Origin: an uncultured Dehalococcoidia bacterium
Lineage (GTDB): Bacteria; Chloroflexota; Dehalococcoidia; Lucifugimonadales; Lucifugimonadaceae
Assembly: GCA_951812795.1 (NCBI GenBank)
Contig: OX638325.1
Span: 1,054,001-1,118,000 of the forward strand
Reading direction: 5' to 3'
DNA: 64,000 nt
Shown here: positions 1-8,828 of the stretch, one piece after another
How the letters are laid out: every line of letters starts with the position of its first letter
Position numbering within the stretch: position 1 is the stretch's first letter
Translations under genes and position numbers: made by a program
The notes under the pieces: model-generated
Told to the model about the DNA's origin: nothing
Database searches by the model: none
The model's input: the letters and a program-made list of their open reading frames with translations, nothing else

Positions 1-7
1 TTGCCAT
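1..7 (-). CDS. Start of a gene cut by the left edge (possibly rpsD)
   Basis: Only an ATG followed by an Ala codon and one more base can be read on the minus strand. The upstream bases AGAAGG form a possible but closely spaced ribosome-binding site. In many bacteria the gene after rpsK is rpsD, whose product often starts Met-Ala, but rpoA is an equally reasonable candidate. Identity cannot be decided from this window. Confidence 0.35.
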
Positions 8-64
8 TACCTTCTCTGTTTTCTCGTACGGTTCCGACTTCAATGTTCCCAGAATCGGAAGCGG

Positions 65-83
65 GGCCCGTCGAACACGGGCC
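65..83 (-). promoter_or_regulatory. Perfect 7-bp hairpin in the gap after rpsK
   Basis: GGCCCGT (65-71) and ACGGGCC (77-83) form an inverted repeat with a 5-nt loop. It lies in the unusually long 210-bp gap between the rpsK stop and the next start, in an operon where gaps are normally under 60 bp. No T-run follows on the minus strand, so it is a poor intrinsic terminator. It could be a processing site or a translational operator for the next gene. The function is inferred from position only. Confidence 0.4.
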
Positions 84-217
84 GTGTGCTAAGTTATCGA
101 TTCTAAATTGGGTAGTGCGTTCCAATCCTTAGAATTGGCGTGATTCGGTACTTCGAATGGCGATTAACGAATGACACTCACGCGCCATGCGGCCGGACAG
201 CTGAACAACTGATCTGA

Positions 218-601
218 TCAGACTCGCCGTCTTTTGGGCGGCCGACATCCGTTGTGAGGTATCGGCGTCTGGTCGGTAATCGAGCTGACGCGGATCCCAG
301 CTCCGGCAATCGCGCGAATGGCTGATTCGCGCCCATTCCCTGGACCTTTGACTAACACGTCTACCGTCCGCATTCCGTGTGTAACCGCAGAGCGGGCCGC
401 GGTTTCGCCAGCTCGTTGCGCGGCAAATGCCGTCTTCTTACGTGAGCCTCGGAAACCCATGGCTCCCGAACTGCTCTGCGAAACGACATTGCCATTTGGA
501 TCTGTGAACGTGATCAGCGTGTTGTTGAACGTAGCAATGATGTACGCCCGACCTTGCGGAACAAACTTCCGCTCTCTGCTTCTTCGACGGGTTCTCGGCA
601 T
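218..601 (-). CDS. rpsK: Small ribosomal subunit protein S11
   Basis: The 127-residue product starts [17 protein letters not shown] and contains the family's rRNA-binding core. Recognisable parts are the [15 protein letters not shown] strand-loop, the [20 protein letters not shown] segment and the [13 protein letters not shown] stretch. The C-terminal [12 protein letters not shown] tail is the conserved basic end. S11 sits on the platform of the 30S subunit near the mRNA exit path. The length is normal and the gene directly follows rpsM, 64 bp apart, as in alpha operons. Confidence 0.98.
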   Translation of the reverse strand: MPRTRRRSRERKFVPQGRAYIIATFNNTLITFTDPNGNVVSQSSSGAMGFRGSRKKTAFAAQRAGETAARSAVTHGMRTVDVLVKGPGNGRESAIRAIAGAGIRVSSITDQTPIPHNGCRPPKRRRV

Positions 602-665
602 AGCCTAGATTGTCGCTCCTACTCTTTGAACGGCCTCAATGAAGCCGCAGTAATTCCTACTATTT

Positions 666-1049
666 CTAGTGCGATGGCGCACGGCGCTTGCCAGCCACGG
701 TTTGGCGACGGCCCCGCTTCGTACGTGCGTTTGTCTTGGTTCGTTGACCCCGGACCGGCAATCCTCGCCGATGCCTCAGGCCGCGGTAACTCTGGATCTC
801 GACCAGCCGCCGGACGTTCATCTGGTTCTCACGCCGAAGATCACCCTCGATCGCGATGCCGGCGCGTTCGACGCTGTTCCTGATCGCTGCCAAATCTTCG
901 TCGCTGAGGTCGCGCATGCGCGTGCTCGAAGCGATGCCGAGGTTGGCCGCGATGTCGGTCGCGCGCTTCGGTCCGATGCCGTAGATTCCGGTGAGGCCGA
1001 TAACGACGCGTAGATTGTCGGATATGTTTACTCCGGCGATGATTGCCAT
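666..1049 (-). CDS. rpsM: Small ribosomal subunit protein S13
   Basis: The 127-residue product starts [19 protein letters not shown] and has the helix-hairpin-helix region [20 protein letters not shown]. It ends in the basic tail [16 protein letters not shown] that reaches toward the P-site tRNA. The start at 1049 is preceded by AAGGAGA at good spacing. The reading frame is open further upstream, but that part overlaps rpmJ and is not S13-like. S13 forms inter-subunit bridges with the large subunit. Confidence 0.97.
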   Translation of the reverse strand: MAIIAGVNISDNLRVVIGLTGIYGIGPKRATDIAANLGIASSTRMRDLSDEDLAAIRNSVERAGIAIEGDLRRENQMNVRRLVEIQSYRGLRHRRGLPVRGQRTKTNARTKRGRRQTVAGKRRAPSH

Positions 1050-1068
1050 TGCAAATCTCCTTAGATTC

Positions 1069-1185
1069 TTAGCCCTGCCGCTGCTTGAAGCGCGGATTCT
1101 GCTTGTTGATGACATAGACGCGACCCTTGCGCCGAACGACTCGGCTCCCGGGTTGCTTCGCTCTGACCGAAGCTCTGACTTTCAT
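1069..1185 (-). CDS. rpmJ: Large ribosomal subunit protein L36, cysteine-free form
   Basis: A 38-codon frame reads [19 protein letters not shown] and ends NPRFKQRQG, the typical L36 ends. The usual zinc ribbon (Cys pairs and His) is missing: the first Cys-x2-Cys is replaced by KQPGS and the later Cys by Asn. This makes it a zinc-independent (C-minus) L36. It sits between infA and rpsM, its standard place. The product is a small globular protein near the L7/L12 stalk base of the 50S subunit. Confidence 0.92.
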   Translation of the reverse strand: MKVRASVRAKQPGSRVVRRKGRVYVINKQNPRFKQRQG

Positions 1186-1208
1186 GATGGAGTTACCTCG
1201 CTTGATAT

Positions 1209-1427
1209 CTACCGGAAACGGTACGTGATCCTGCCGCGTGTAAGGTCATAGGGAGACAATTCCACCATGACGTTATCTCCGGGCAGGATGCGGATGTAGT
1301 TCTTCCGGATCCGCCCAGACGCGTGTGCCAGGACTTCGTGATCGTTGGGCAGCTTCACTCTGAAGTACGCGTTCGGGTGAGCTTGCGTCACCGTCCCTTG
1401 GACTTCTATTGCTTCTTTTTTGGCCAT
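1209..1427 (-). CDS. infA: Translation initiation factor IF-1
   Basis: The 72-residue product [20 protein letters not shown] has the single S1-like OB fold of IF-1. It shows the conserved [31 protein letters not shown] core and the ending [16 protein letters not shown]-1 binds the 30S A site during initiation. Length and motifs are canonical. It lies between map and rpmJ, the usual order in the spc-alpha junction. Confidence 0.98.
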   Translation of the reverse strand: MAKKEAIEVQGTVTQAHPNAYFRVKLPNDHEVLAHASGRIRKNYIRILPGDNVMVELSPYDLTRGRITYRFR

Positions 1428-1453
1428 TGTTGCACCAGACTGGTGAATTTAGA

Positions 1454-2251
1454 TCAATCTTGGCGAGCCTGAGTTAATATTTCCGGCCCGTCGGCGGTTA
1501 TCGCCACTGTATGTTCAAAGTGCGCTGATATCGAGCCATCTGAGGTGACAACGGTCCAACCGTCATCTAGGACCTCGGTATCCCAAGATCCCGTCATTAT
1601 CATTGGCTCGATTGCGATAGTCATACCTTCCATTAATAGCGGACCCGTCTTAGGGGTGCCCATGTTCGGCACTGGCGGTGCTTCATGCAACGCGCGCCCT
1701 ACTCCGTGTCCTACGTACTCGCGTACCAGTTCGAAACCCGCATCACGAACATATTGCTCGATAGCATCCGAAACGTCACCGACCCGGTTGTGCGGCACGC
1801 ACTGCGCGATGCCACGCTTCAACGACTCGCGGCATACATCGATCAATCGAGCACTTTCCTCGTCGGCGGATTCGCCGGCGACGGCGGTACGCGCATGATC
1901 GCTGTAAAAGCCGTCTACTATCGCACCGCAATCCACGCTCACCAAGTCACCATCGGAGACTACGCGAGGCCCAGGAATGCCATGGACAATCTCGGCGTTA
2001 AGCGAGATGCAGGCCACACCAGGGAAACCGTAGAGACCGAGAAACGCGGGTTTCGCTCCCTCAGCGCGAATCTTTCGCCGTGCGATATCGTCTAGCTCAG
2101 CGGTTGTTATACCGGGTTCCAAAGCACCGAAAACCGCATCCAACGCGACGGCCACGACGTGGCCTGCCGATCGCATCGCATCCAATTCGCGCGCACTTTT
2201 GAGCACGATACGGCGAGCCGTATCCGTATTGCTCGTGAGACTATCCTTCAA
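1454..2251 (-). CDS. map: Methionine aminopeptidase, type I
   Basis: This is a cytoplasmic metalloprotease that removes the initiator Met from new proteins. Numbered from the start at 2251, the five metal ligands of the pita-bread fold are all visible: Asp107 (SVDCGA), Asp118 (FYSDHA), His182 (GHGVGR), Glu215 (IAIEP) and Glu246 (HFEHT). The catalytic His90 lies in HGIPG. The longest frame begins with TTG at 2251. A GTG at 2206 would give a start closer to that of other type I enzymes, so the first 15 residues are uncertain. It lies between adk and infA, as in many spc operons. Confidence 0.95.
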   Translation of the reverse strand: MKDSLTSNTDTARRIVLKSARELDAMRSAGHVVAVALDAVFGALEPGITTAELDDIARRKIRAEGAKPAFLGLYGFPGVACISLNAEIVHGIPGPRVVSDGDLVSVDCGAIVDGFYSDHARTAVAGESADEESARLIDVCRESLKRGIAQCVPHNRVGDVSDAIEQYVRDAGFELVREYVGHGVGRALHEAPPVPNMGTPKTGPLLMEGMTIAIEPMIMTGSWDTEVLDDGWTVVTSDGSISAHFEHTVAITADGPEILTQARQD

Positions 2252-2324
2252 AACGCAACTTCATTCGCAATTGTAACCGAACCGTCAGTTTCCGTTCGAT
2301 CCAGCCATAGTTCAATGCTCTGCT

Positions 2325-2876
2325 TCAACCAAGAGCACCCTTCAAACGTTCTTGAACATTGTCTATCGTGCCCAAGGCGTCGACCTCAATCACTCGGCCA
2401 CCATCGCGATAGTAGTCGACTACCGGCGCGGTCTCGCGGTTGTAGACACCCATGCGATTTCGAATCGCCTCTGGTTCGTCGTCGACGCGACCCTCGATTT
2501 CGCGGCGTTTTTCGAGCCGGTCAACCAATTCGTCGACATCAAGGTTGAAGAAGATGACCTTGTCGAGGGACACACCAGCGGTGGCCAATTGGTCATCCAA
2601 TGACGCCGCTTGGACAACGGTGCGCGGGAATCCATCTAAGATCACGTTTTCGGTATCGGCCAAACGAGTTTTAATCATGTCGATCACCGTCTGGTCCGGA
2701 ACCAAATCGCCCTTGTCGTAAAAGGTCTTGGCAAATTTGCCAAGTTTGGTACCACGAGTCATCTCGTCGCGGATCATATCGCCAGTCGAAAGATGTACGT
2801 AACCGAGTTTCTCGGTTAGGATCGCAGCCTGCGTCCCTTTGCCGGCGCCAGGGGGGCCTAGGAACACGATACGCAT
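2325..2876 (-). CDS. adk: Adenylate kinase, short-lid form
   Basis: The enzyme interconverts ATP plus AMP with two ADP. The P-loop GPPGAGKGT is at residues 7-15. The AMP-binding stretch LSTGDMIRDEM and the DGFPRT motif follow. The LID domain is short: after KRREIEGRVDDEPEAIRNR there is no four-cysteine zinc cluster, which agrees with the length of 183 residues rather than about 215. An AAGGGA ribosome-binding site precedes the ATG. It follows secY as in classical spc operons. Confidence 0.97.
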   Translation of the reverse strand: MRIVFLGPPGAGKGTQAAILTEKLGYVHLSTGDMIRDEMTRGTKLGKFAKTFYDKGDLVPDQTVIDMIKTRLADTENVILDGFPRTVVQAASLDDQLATAGVSLDKVIFFNLDVDELVDRLEKRREIEGRVDDEPEAIRNRMGVYNRETAPVVDYYRDGGRVIEVDALGTIDNVQERLKGALG

Positions 2877-2933
2877 CTCAGTCCCTTCCAGCGAACGGCG
2901 CGTTCAACTCTTCAACAATTGGGGATGCGGCGA

Positions 2934-4289
2934 TCACGATCGGACGAATCCCTCGTAGTTGCGCATCATCAATTGCGCTTCGAGCTGGCGCATCGTGTCC
3001 AAAGCAACACCGACCATGATGATCATGCTCGTGCTCTGGATCAGCGTCAATGACGCTTCCAAGTTGGTGATCAGATTGGCTATCCAAGGTGTGATAGCGA
3101 TAACACCGAGGAAGATTGCGCCTGCCCACGTGATTCGCAGGACGATGCGCATCAAATACTCGCGTGTCGGCTGACCGGGCCTAATGCCGGGTACAAAACC
3201 GCCGTTTCGTTGAAGGTTTTCGGCTAGATTCTGTTGGTTGTGAACTACCAAGGCGTAGAAGAAGGTAAATCCAACTGTCAAGATAAATATCAACGCCCAA
3301 TAGGGATCGCTCGTGAACGTCAGCGTTCGGGTGACCCAACTTGCGGCCTGAGCGGTGAAACTGCTGCTGCTTGGGTCAGCGAGGTAGGTCGCAATAGTCG
3401 CCGGTAGGGTGACGATTGAAAAGGCGAAGATCAGCGGAATCATGCCGGCGGCGTTGACGCGGAGAGGTATGAACGAAGCACCCGTTTGACGATACATCTG
3501 GCCGCCACGGAACACGCTCCGACCGTACTGCACCGGTACACGCCGTTGGGCTTCGTTGAAGATCACAACCACGAAAATGATGATGAGCATCATGGCGACT
3601 AACATCGAGACTTGGAAGGCCTGATCTCGAAGCGCCCACATCTGACCAGCGGTCTGCGGCAAGGACGCGACGATGCCGGCGAAGATTATCAATGAGATGC
3701 CGTTGCCAATGCCCTTCTCGGTAACGATTTCGCCCATCCACACCAACAGCATCGTCGTCGCGGTCATGCAGAGGATGATGGTTGTGGTGTTCATCCACTC
3801 GCCACCGCCGAGACCGATGCCGGTAATGGCTCCTTGCAGTTCAAGGGTGTTGAGCAACGCCCAACCTTGGAGTATCGCCAAAGGGACCGTGAGGTAATGG
3901 GTATATCGGTTCAGTGTGCGACGTCCGGCTTCGCCACCTTCGCGGGAGAGCTCTCGGAGTTGTGGGATCACCGGAGTCAGGACTTGCAGGATGATCGATG
4001 CGGTGATGTAGGGATAGACACCCATCGCGGCGATGCTGAGCTGGCTCAACGCGCCACCGCTGAAGAGGTCTAAAACCCCAAATACCGGATTCGCCTCGAA
4101 TGCTCGTTCGAGCAGTTCGAGGTCTACGCCCGGGTTTGGGACGTGCGCCAAGAACCTGAACGCGACGAGAATTCCGAGCGTGAAGAGAATTCTGAAGCGC
4201 AGATCTGGGACACGCCACGAATCGACGACAGCTCGGAAGAGTGCCGGTAGTGCGGATTCGCGTCCGGTTTGGGCTCCAGTGGACTGCAT
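2934..4289 (-). CDS. secY: Preprotein translocase subunit SecY
   Basis: This is the central channel of the Sec translocon in the cytoplasmic membrane. The 451-residue protein has about ten hydrophobic segments and typical SecY pieces: VPNPGVD near the first segment, GGALSQLSIAAMGVYPYITASIILQ in the plug and second segment region, ERG-like EKGIGNGISLIIFAGI, and the C-terminal NLAENLQRNGGFVPGIRPG loop. Length is normal. The stop codon lies 57 bp before adk, and rplO is 24 bp upstream. Confidence 0.98.
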   Translation of the reverse strand: MQSTGAQTGRESALPALFRAVVDSWRVPDLRFRILFTLGILVAFRFLAHVPNPGVDLELLERAFEANPVFGVLDLFSGGALSQLSIAAMGVYPYITASIILQVLTPVIPQLRELSREGGEAGRRTLNRYTHYLTVPLAILQGWALLNTLELQGAITGIGLGGGEWMNTTTIILCMTATTMLLVWMGEIVTEKGIGNGISLIIFAGIVASLPQTAGQMWALRDQAFQVSMLVAMMLIIIFVVVIFNEAQRRVPVQYGRSVFRGGQMYRQTGASFIPLRVNAAGMIPLIFAFSIVTLPATIATYLADPSSSSFTAQAASWVTRTLTFTSDPYWALIFILTVGFTFFYALVVHNQQNLAENLQRNGGFVPGIRPGQPTREYLMRIVLRITWAGAIFLGVIAITPWIANLITNLEASLTLIQSTSMIIMVGVALDTMRQLEAQLMMRNYEGFVRS

Positions 4290-4313
4290 TGGGGTTATGC
4301 GATGCTGCTTCGT

Positions 4314-4793
4314 TTACTTGCCCGAGGTTGCGGTTTCGGATGCATCGTCGCAGCCAATGAGCGTGACGCTGCCCCCTGCTGCCTCGATCTTGGCTCGTGC
4401 GCTGGCGGAACAAGCGTGCACCGTAACGTGCACGCTGCCACCGATCTCGCCGTCGCCAAGAAGTTTGATGTTCACTCCGCTATTGCGGACGATGCGGTTC
4501 GCCACGAGTTCATCGGGGCCAACCTTTGAACCATCCTCGAACATGTTCAAGTTGGCCACATTGACCGGGGTGTAGTCAACACGGAACTTGTTCGTGAAAC
4601 CGCGCATGAATGGCAGTCGTTTGACCAAACGCAATTGACCACCTTCGAAAAGGAACGGAACCTTGCCGGTCTGCAGCTGACCTTTGCTGCCGCGGCCGGA
4701 ATACGAGCCGTTACCGCTGCCATCGCCGCGCCCGACACGCTTACGCTTGCGCTTCGAACGATCGGCTGGTTTTAATTGATGCAATCCTGGCAT
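4314..4793 (-). CDS. rplO: Large ribosomal subunit protein L15
   Basis: From the ATG at 4793 the 159-residue product starts MPGLHQLKPADRSKRKRKRVGRG, the standard L15 start with its glycine-rich basic loop. The frame also has a TTG at 4817 that overlaps the rpmD stop, which would add eight residues. The ATG fits the family better, although its ribosome-binding site is weak. L15 is an early 50S assembly protein. The C terminus ends in a short acidic tail (DDASETATSGK). Confidence 0.93.
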   Translation of the reverse strand: MPGLHQLKPADRSKRKRKRVGRGDGSGNGSYSGRGSKGQLQTGKVPFLFEGGQLRLVKRLPFMRGFTNKFRVDYTPVNVANLNMFEDGSKVGPDELVANRIVRNSGVNIKLLGDGEIGGSVHVTVHACSASARAKIEAAGGSVTLIGCDDASETATSGK

Positions 4794-4813
4794 TTCGTTG
4801 ACTCGTCTTTGCT

Positions 4814-4990
4814 TCAAGAAACGATTTCGACCAAGTGGGATACCCTCTTGACCATTCCACGTACTTGAACAGTATCTTGCTTTGTAACGACGTGATTGAT
4901 GTGTCGCAAACCGAGAGCCTTGAGCGTCGCGCGCTGTTTTGGTATCGTCCCAATCCCGCTACGAACTTGTTTGATAACAATCTCGCTCAT
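4814..4990 (-). CDS. rpmD: Large ribosomal subunit protein L30
   Basis: A 58-codon frame reads [20 protein letters not shown], continues with [14 protein letters not shown] and ends [12 protein letters not shown], a clear bacterial L30. Its ATG overlaps the rpsE stop in an ATGA arrangement, which suggests translational coupling. rplO follows directly. L30 binds 23S rRNA in the 50S subunit. The position between rpsE and rplO is the classical one. Confidence 0.95.
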   Translation of the reverse strand: MSEIVIKQVRSGIGTIPKQRATLKALGLRHINHVVTKQDTVQVRGMVKRVSHLVEIVS

Positions 4991-5784
4991 GACGATTGTT
5001 CGCTCTCGTCTTCAGAGGTCGAATCATCGACGGATTGTTCTGGCGTCGTGACAGTCTCGTCTGAACCATTCTGGCTTGCCTGCTCGGTTACAGGTTCGCT
5101 GGACGTCGCGGTCACGCCATTTTCTGGAACCTCAGTCGATGCCTCGGGAGCTTCGACGGGTTCGGCTTCGGTTGAAACAACCTCGGTGGTTTCAGCTTCC
5201 GGAGTCGTAGTTTCGGGTGTGTGGATCCCGTCGAGCCCCAGCCTTCGAGCCCGTTCCCTCTGCGGATCCTTAAGCAGCGATAGCGCTTTCAAGGTGGCCC
5301 GTACGGTGTTGACCGGGTTACTGCCGCCGTAAGTCTTCGAAAGCACGTCTTGGATGCCAGCAGCTTCGATCACCGCACGCACGCCGCCGCCTGCGATAAC
5401 ACCGGTTCCGGGTTTGGCTGGCAACAACAAAACTTTCGCGCTGCCGTACTTCGCAAAAACTTCGTGCGGTATCGTGCCACCTGAGGTCGTGACCGGCACC
5501 ATGGCTCGTTCCGCGTTTTGCCGCCCCTTACGGACTGCATCGGGAACCGAAGCGGCTTTGCCGAGAGCCGCGCCAACTCGACCGCTGTAATCGCCAACAA
5601 CCATCATGGCGCTGAAAGAAAGATTCCTACCGCCTTTGACGACCTTGGAGACGCGTCGGATTTTCACCGCTCGCTCGAAGAGTTCAGGTCCTTCCTGGGC
5701 CTCATCTCTTCGCGGTCGTCGCCGTTGTCTGCCTCGGCGTTCGCCGTCTGAACTTCGCTCTCGAGTGTTAGTTTGAGTAACCAT
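4987..5784 (-). CDS. rpsE: Small ribosomal subunit protein S5 with long acidic C-terminal tail
   Basis: The S5 core lies at about residues 32-188. It includes the double-stranded RNA-binding domain ([36 protein letters not shown]) and the C-terminal domain ([33 protein letters not shown]). S5 helps maintain decoding accuracy and mRNA entry. The product has 265 residues against about 165 in most bacteria. The excess is a basic Arg-rich N-terminal stretch and a roughly 78-residue C-terminal tail made mostly of Glu, Thr, Ser and Val. No stop or frameshift separates the tail from the core. Confidence 0.97.
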   Translation of the reverse strand: MVTQTNTRERSSDGERRGRQRRRPRRDEAQEGPELFERAVKIRRVSKVVKGGRNLSFSAMMVVGDYSGRVGAALGKAASVPDAVRKGRQNAERAMVPVTTSGGTIPHEVFAKYGSAKVLLLPAKPGTGVIAGGGVRAVIEAAGIQDVLSKTYGGSNPVNTVRATLKALSLLKDPQRERARRLGLDGIHTPETTTPEAETTEVVSTEAEPVEAPEASTEVPENGVTATSSEPVTEQASQNGSDETVTTPEQSVDDSTSEDESEQSS

Positions 5785-5786
5785 CG

Positions 5787-6143
5787 TTAAAACTTGAGGC
5801 CCTCCGCACGGGCAGCTTCGGCCAATGCCTTGACGCGTCCGTGGTATTGATATCCACCACGGTCGAAAACCACCTTATTGACGCCCTGCTCGATCGCGCG
5901 TTTCGCGACTGCGGTACCAACGAGCTTGGCGGAGTCGATCTTTCCATCACTGTCGTTGCCTACCTCGATCGAAGACGCAGCGACTAACGTGTGACCTGCC
6001 CCATCGTCAATGACTTGGGCGTAGATCTGCTTGTTGCTGCGAAAAACCGAGAGTCGCGGTCGATCGTTGAGACCGACTACTCGACGACGAACTCGGCGGT
6101 GGCGTATCCAACGAGGCCGATTGTCGAACTTCCTGTTAGCCAT
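5787..6143 (-). CDS. rplR: Large ribosomal subunit protein L18
   Basis: The 118-residue product has the typical [38 protein letters not shown] core and ends in [30 protein letters not shown] sequence, as L18 proteins do. L18 binds 5S rRNA in the central protuberance. It starts only 7 bp after rplF ends and rpsE starts 2 bp after it stops. This tight packing is typical of the spc operon. Confidence 0.97.
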   Translation of the reverse strand: MANRKFDNRPRWIRHRRVRRRVVGLNDRPRLSVFRSNKQIYAQVIDDGAGHTLVAASSIEVGNDSDGKIDSAKLVGTAVAKRAIEQGVNKVVFDRGGYQYHGRVKALAEAARAEGLKF

Positions 6144-6150
6144 CTATCGA

Positions 6151-6720
6151 TTAACCTCCGACACCCGCGACGGTCTTGCCAACACGTAGCCGCAGTTGTT
6201 CGCCTTGGTATGTGATCCCAAATAGCGGAATTCGCCCGGCCTTGCTTTGGAATCGGCTCGGTTTGCGGACCGCGCGAATCGTCGCTGCCTGCTGGCCGAC
6301 CTCCTGTTTATCGGGCCCGGTGACGATGATCGTGGTGTTTCCATCGACGCTCAACGAGTTCTTGCCTATGGGCTCAACCTCAACCGGATGCGAATACCCG
6401 GCGAGCAACTCCAAAGCCTTGCCCTTCTGCGTGGCGCGGTATCCGGTGCCATACATAATCAGACGCTTCGAAAAGCCTTCGCTCACGCCGACCACCATAT
6501 TGTTGAGCAGGCTGCGTGTCAAACCATGTTTCGCACGTTGGTCTCGGGTTTCGCTTGATCGGGACACGAGGATTTTCGAATCTTCGATCTCCACGTTGAT
6601 GCCCTCATGAATATTCCGGCTGAGTTCCCCCAACTGTCCTTTGACCGTGACCTCACGGCCAGCGACTTTAACTTCGACGCCATTCGGCACCGTAATTGGG
6701 TTGTTTCCTACTCTGGACAT
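6151..6720 (-). CDS. rplF: Large ribosomal subunit protein L6
   Basis: The 189-residue product starts MSRVGNNPITVPNGVEVKV. It has two similar L6 domains and the conserved NMVVGVSEGFSKRL and GYSHPVEV segments. Near the C terminus it has PDKQEVGQQAATIRAVRKPSRFQSKAGRI, a slightly unusual version of the conserved KQxVGQxAAxIR motif. L6 supports the factor-binding region of the 50S subunit. Its length is slightly above the usual 178. Confidence 0.97.
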   Translation of the reverse strand: MSRVGNNPITVPNGVEVKVAGREVTVKGQLGELSRNIHEGINVEIEDSKILVSRSSETRDQRAKHGLTRSLLNNMVVGVSEGFSKRLIMYGTGYRATQKGKALELLAGYSHPVEVEPIGKNSLSVDGNTTIIVTGPDKQEVGQQAATIRAVRKPSRFQSKAGRIPLFGITYQGEQLRLRVGKTVAGVGG

Positions 6721-6758
6721 CTCGATTTATCCCGTACGATTTGATCAGGTCGCCCAGA

Positions 6759-7157
6759 TCACCAGACGTAAAAGAGCAATTCTCCGCCGACGCCAGATCG
6801 GCGTGCTTGATCCGAAGTCATCACGCCCTTGGAGGTAGAAAGCAACGCGACCCCTCGGCCGCCAAAATAGCGCGGTATCTCGTTTTTGCCGACGTAGACG
6901 CGACGTCCCGGTTTGCTGATCCGTTTGAGTCCCGTGATCACCGATTCGTCGTCTTCGTAATAACGGAGCTTGACTTCGAAATCTGCCTTCGCGCCGTCTC
7001 GATGCGTCTGAACATTCTCGATGAATCCTTCGTCGCGCAATATGCGCAGAAGCGAACGCTTCATCCTCGAGTGCGGTATTGACACTGTTTCGTGGTGGGA
7101 CATGACGGCATTGCGGATGCGCGTCAGCATGTCTGATATTGGGTCGGTAACTGGCAT
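6759..7157 (-). CDS. rpsH: Small ribosomal subunit protein S8
   Basis: From the ATG at 7157 the product has 132 residues and starts MPVTDPISDMLTRIRNAVMS, the standard S8 start. The C terminus carries the conserved STSKGVMTSDQARRSGVGGELL signature. The frame stays open upstream, but that part runs through the intergenic region into rpsN and is not S8-like. S8 binds the central domain of 16S rRNA. In enterobacteria it is the autogenous repressor of the spc operon. Confidence 0.96.
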   Translation of the reverse strand: MPVTDPISDMLTRIRNAVMSHHETVSIPHSRMKRSLLRILRDEGFIENVQTHRDGAKADFEVKLRYYEDDESVITGLKRISKPGRRVYVGKNEIPRYFGGRGVALLSTSKGVMTSDQARRSGVGGELLFYVW

Positions 7158-7200
7158 ATGGTTGTCTGTTCGATGTACTCGCCTAACGGCGGTAGGTGGT

Positions 7201-7506
7201 CTACAGGCTAGCCTTCCGGATCCCAGGCAGGTTGCCGAGGTGTGCTTGCTCACGAAAGACGATTCGGCACATTCCGAAGAAGCGGATGTATCCATTCGGC
7301 CGACCGGTGGCAAAGCATCGGTTGCGTTGTCGGATGCGGCTCGAGTTTTTCGGTAGCAGGTGCAGCAAGCGCCTCGCTTCCATTTGTTCTTCGAATGAAC
7401 GACTAGTATCGTTCGCCACCCGTTTCAGTTCCGCGCGCCGTTGCGCGTACTTTTCCACGAGAAGAGCACGCTTTTTTTCACGTTCGATGATTGCCTTACG
7501 AGCCAT
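7201..7506 (-). CDS. rpsN: Small ribosomal subunit protein S14, long zinc-free form
   Basis: The 101-residue product starts MARKAIIEREKKRALLVEKYA and ends FGMCRIVFREQAHLGNLPGIRKASL. This is the long S14 type without the two Cys-x2-Cys zinc pairs found in the 61-residue form; only two isolated cysteines remain (RNRCFATGR and FGMCR). S14 is part of the head of the 30S subunit. It lies between rplE and rpsH, the standard location. Confidence 0.95.
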   Translation of the reverse strand: MARKAIIEREKKRALLVEKYAQRRAELKRVANDTSRSFEEQMEARRLLHLLPKNSSRIRQRNRCFATGRPNGYIRFFGMCRIVFREQAHLGNLPGIRKASL

Positions 7507-7566
7507 TGGTTTTTTCGTCTACTTTTCGTGCCGAATCTATCGGCGGTTTAGTTTTCAGTGGGCAGA

Positions 7567-8145
7567 TTATCGTCCTGCCGCAAACGGCATGCCCAAAAGT
7601 TCGAGCAACCTGCGGCCTTCTTCATCAGTGCGGGCAGTGGTCACAATCGCAACCTGTAACCCGCGCAACCTATCTATCTGATTGTAGTCAATCTCGGGGA
7701 AAACAACCTGCTCCGAGAGACCCAAACTGTAGTTGCCATTGCCATCAAATGAATTCCGGCTCGTGCCACGGAAGTCGCGGACACGGGGGAGCGCTACGTT
7801 GACGAGTCGGTCGTAGAACTGCCACATCCGATGCGAACGCAATGTGACCGACGCGCCGATCGGCATGCCTTCCCGTAACTTGAAGTTCGCAATCGACTTC
7901 TTGGCGCGGTTGACGATGGGCTTTTGTCCCGTGATCGTAGCGATATCGCCAGTCGCAGCATCGAGTGAGTTCGAATTGTCTATCGCCTCGCCAAGCCCAA
8001 TGTTGACGATGATCTTGTCAAGAATCGGCAACTGCATCGGATTGGTGTACCCGAACTCACGCGTGAGCACCGGTGTCACTTCCGACCGGTACCGCGACAA
8101 TAGACGCGGCATCATCATCGTTGCGCTACCGTTTGAACTAGCCAT
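7567..8145 (-). CDS. rplE: Large ribosomal subunit protein L5
   Basis: The 192-residue product has the L5 signature region [20 protein letters not shown], followed by [32 protein letters not shown] and the C-terminal [30 protein letters not shown]5 binds 5S rRNA and contacts P-site tRNA. The N terminus carries about ten extra residues ([10 protein letters not shown]). The gene overlaps rplX by 8 bp, suggesting coupled translation. Confidence 0.97.
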   Translation of the reverse strand: MASSNGSATMMMPRLLSRYRSEVTPVLTREFGYTNPMQLPILDKIIVNIGLGEAIDNSNSLDAATGDIATITGQKPIVNRAKKSIANFKLREGMPIGASVTLRSHRMWQFYDRLVNVALPRVRDFRGTSRNSFDGNGNYSLGLSEQVVFPEIDYNQIDRLRGLQVAIVTTARTDEEGRRLLELLGMPFAAGR

Positions 8146-8449
8146 TGCGGGATCCCTTTACCGTTCGGACGCGGGTGCCGTCTTCGAGTTCTCGCCATCG
8201 GACACGACCGACTTCGCCGGTATCTGAATCAACGAGCACGACGTTCGAGATATGTATCGACGCTTCGCCTTCGACGATGCCGGTCTGCATGACGCCGCGT
8301 CGACGACCCATGTGTCGCTTGACCATGTTGACGCCTTCGACGAATACACGTTGCTTTTTCAGGTCGACAGCGATAACGTTGCCGCGCGCCCCTCGGTCCT
8401 TGCCGGACACAACGAGGACGGTGTCCCCTCTTTTGATCTTATTGGGCAT
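8138..8449 (-). CDS. rplX: Large ribosomal subunit protein L24
   Basis: The 103-residue product starts [28 protein letters not shown], the KOW motif of L24. It continues with [37 protein letters not shown], the core of the family. L24 starts 50S assembly and lies near the peptide exit. It overlaps the rplE start by 8 bp and follows rplN with a 10-bp gap. Confidence 0.97.
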   Translation of the reverse strand: MPNKIKRGDTVLVVSGKDRGARGNVIAVDLKKQRVFVEGVNMVKRHMGRRRGVMQTGIVEGEASIHISNVVLVDSDTGEVGRVRWRELEDGTRVRTVKGSRNG

Positions 8450-8459
8450 TGGGTTGCTT

Positions 8460-8828
8460 CTACAGAACTTCTGGTGCTAACGACACGATGCGGTTGAATT
8501 CGCGCTCGCGCAGTTCGCGAGCCACCGGACCGAATATTCGAGTGCCGCGCGGGTTGCCGTCGTCTGCAACGATCACGCAGGCGTTGTCATCAAACTTGAT
8601 GTACGAACCGTCGATTCGCCGGTATTCCTTGGAAGTCCGGACGACGACAGCCTTGACGACCTCGTGCATACCGACCGCTCCACCCGGCTGCGCGTCTTTA
8701 ACCGCACAGGTAATAACGTCGCCTAAACCGGCGTAGCGACGGTTGCCGGACCCGGTCATGTTGATGCAAAGAACCTCTCGGGCGCCGGAATTGTCGGCCA
8801 CTCGAAGGCGTGATTCTCGTTGGATCAT
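8460..8828 (-). CDS. rplN: Large ribosomal subunit protein L14
   Basis: The 122-residue product starts [26 protein letters not shown] and has the conserved [15 protein letters not shown] and [29 protein letters not shown] stretches. It ends [20 protein letters not shown]. All are typical of L14, which forms an inter-subunit bridge. Length is exactly that of the family. It overlaps the rpsQ end by 4 bp. Confidence 0.98.
   Translation of the reverse strand: MIQRESRLRVADNSGAREVLCINMTGSGNRRYAGLGDVITCAVKDAQPGGAVGMHEVVKAVVVRTSKEYRRIDGSYIKFDDNACVIVADDGNPRGTRIFGPVARELREREFNRIVSLAPEVL

Noticed and set aside
4741..4980. 79-codon minus-strand frame spanning the rpmD region
   Set aside because: It is out of phase with the real L30 frame (4814-4990), which matches the family from its first residue.
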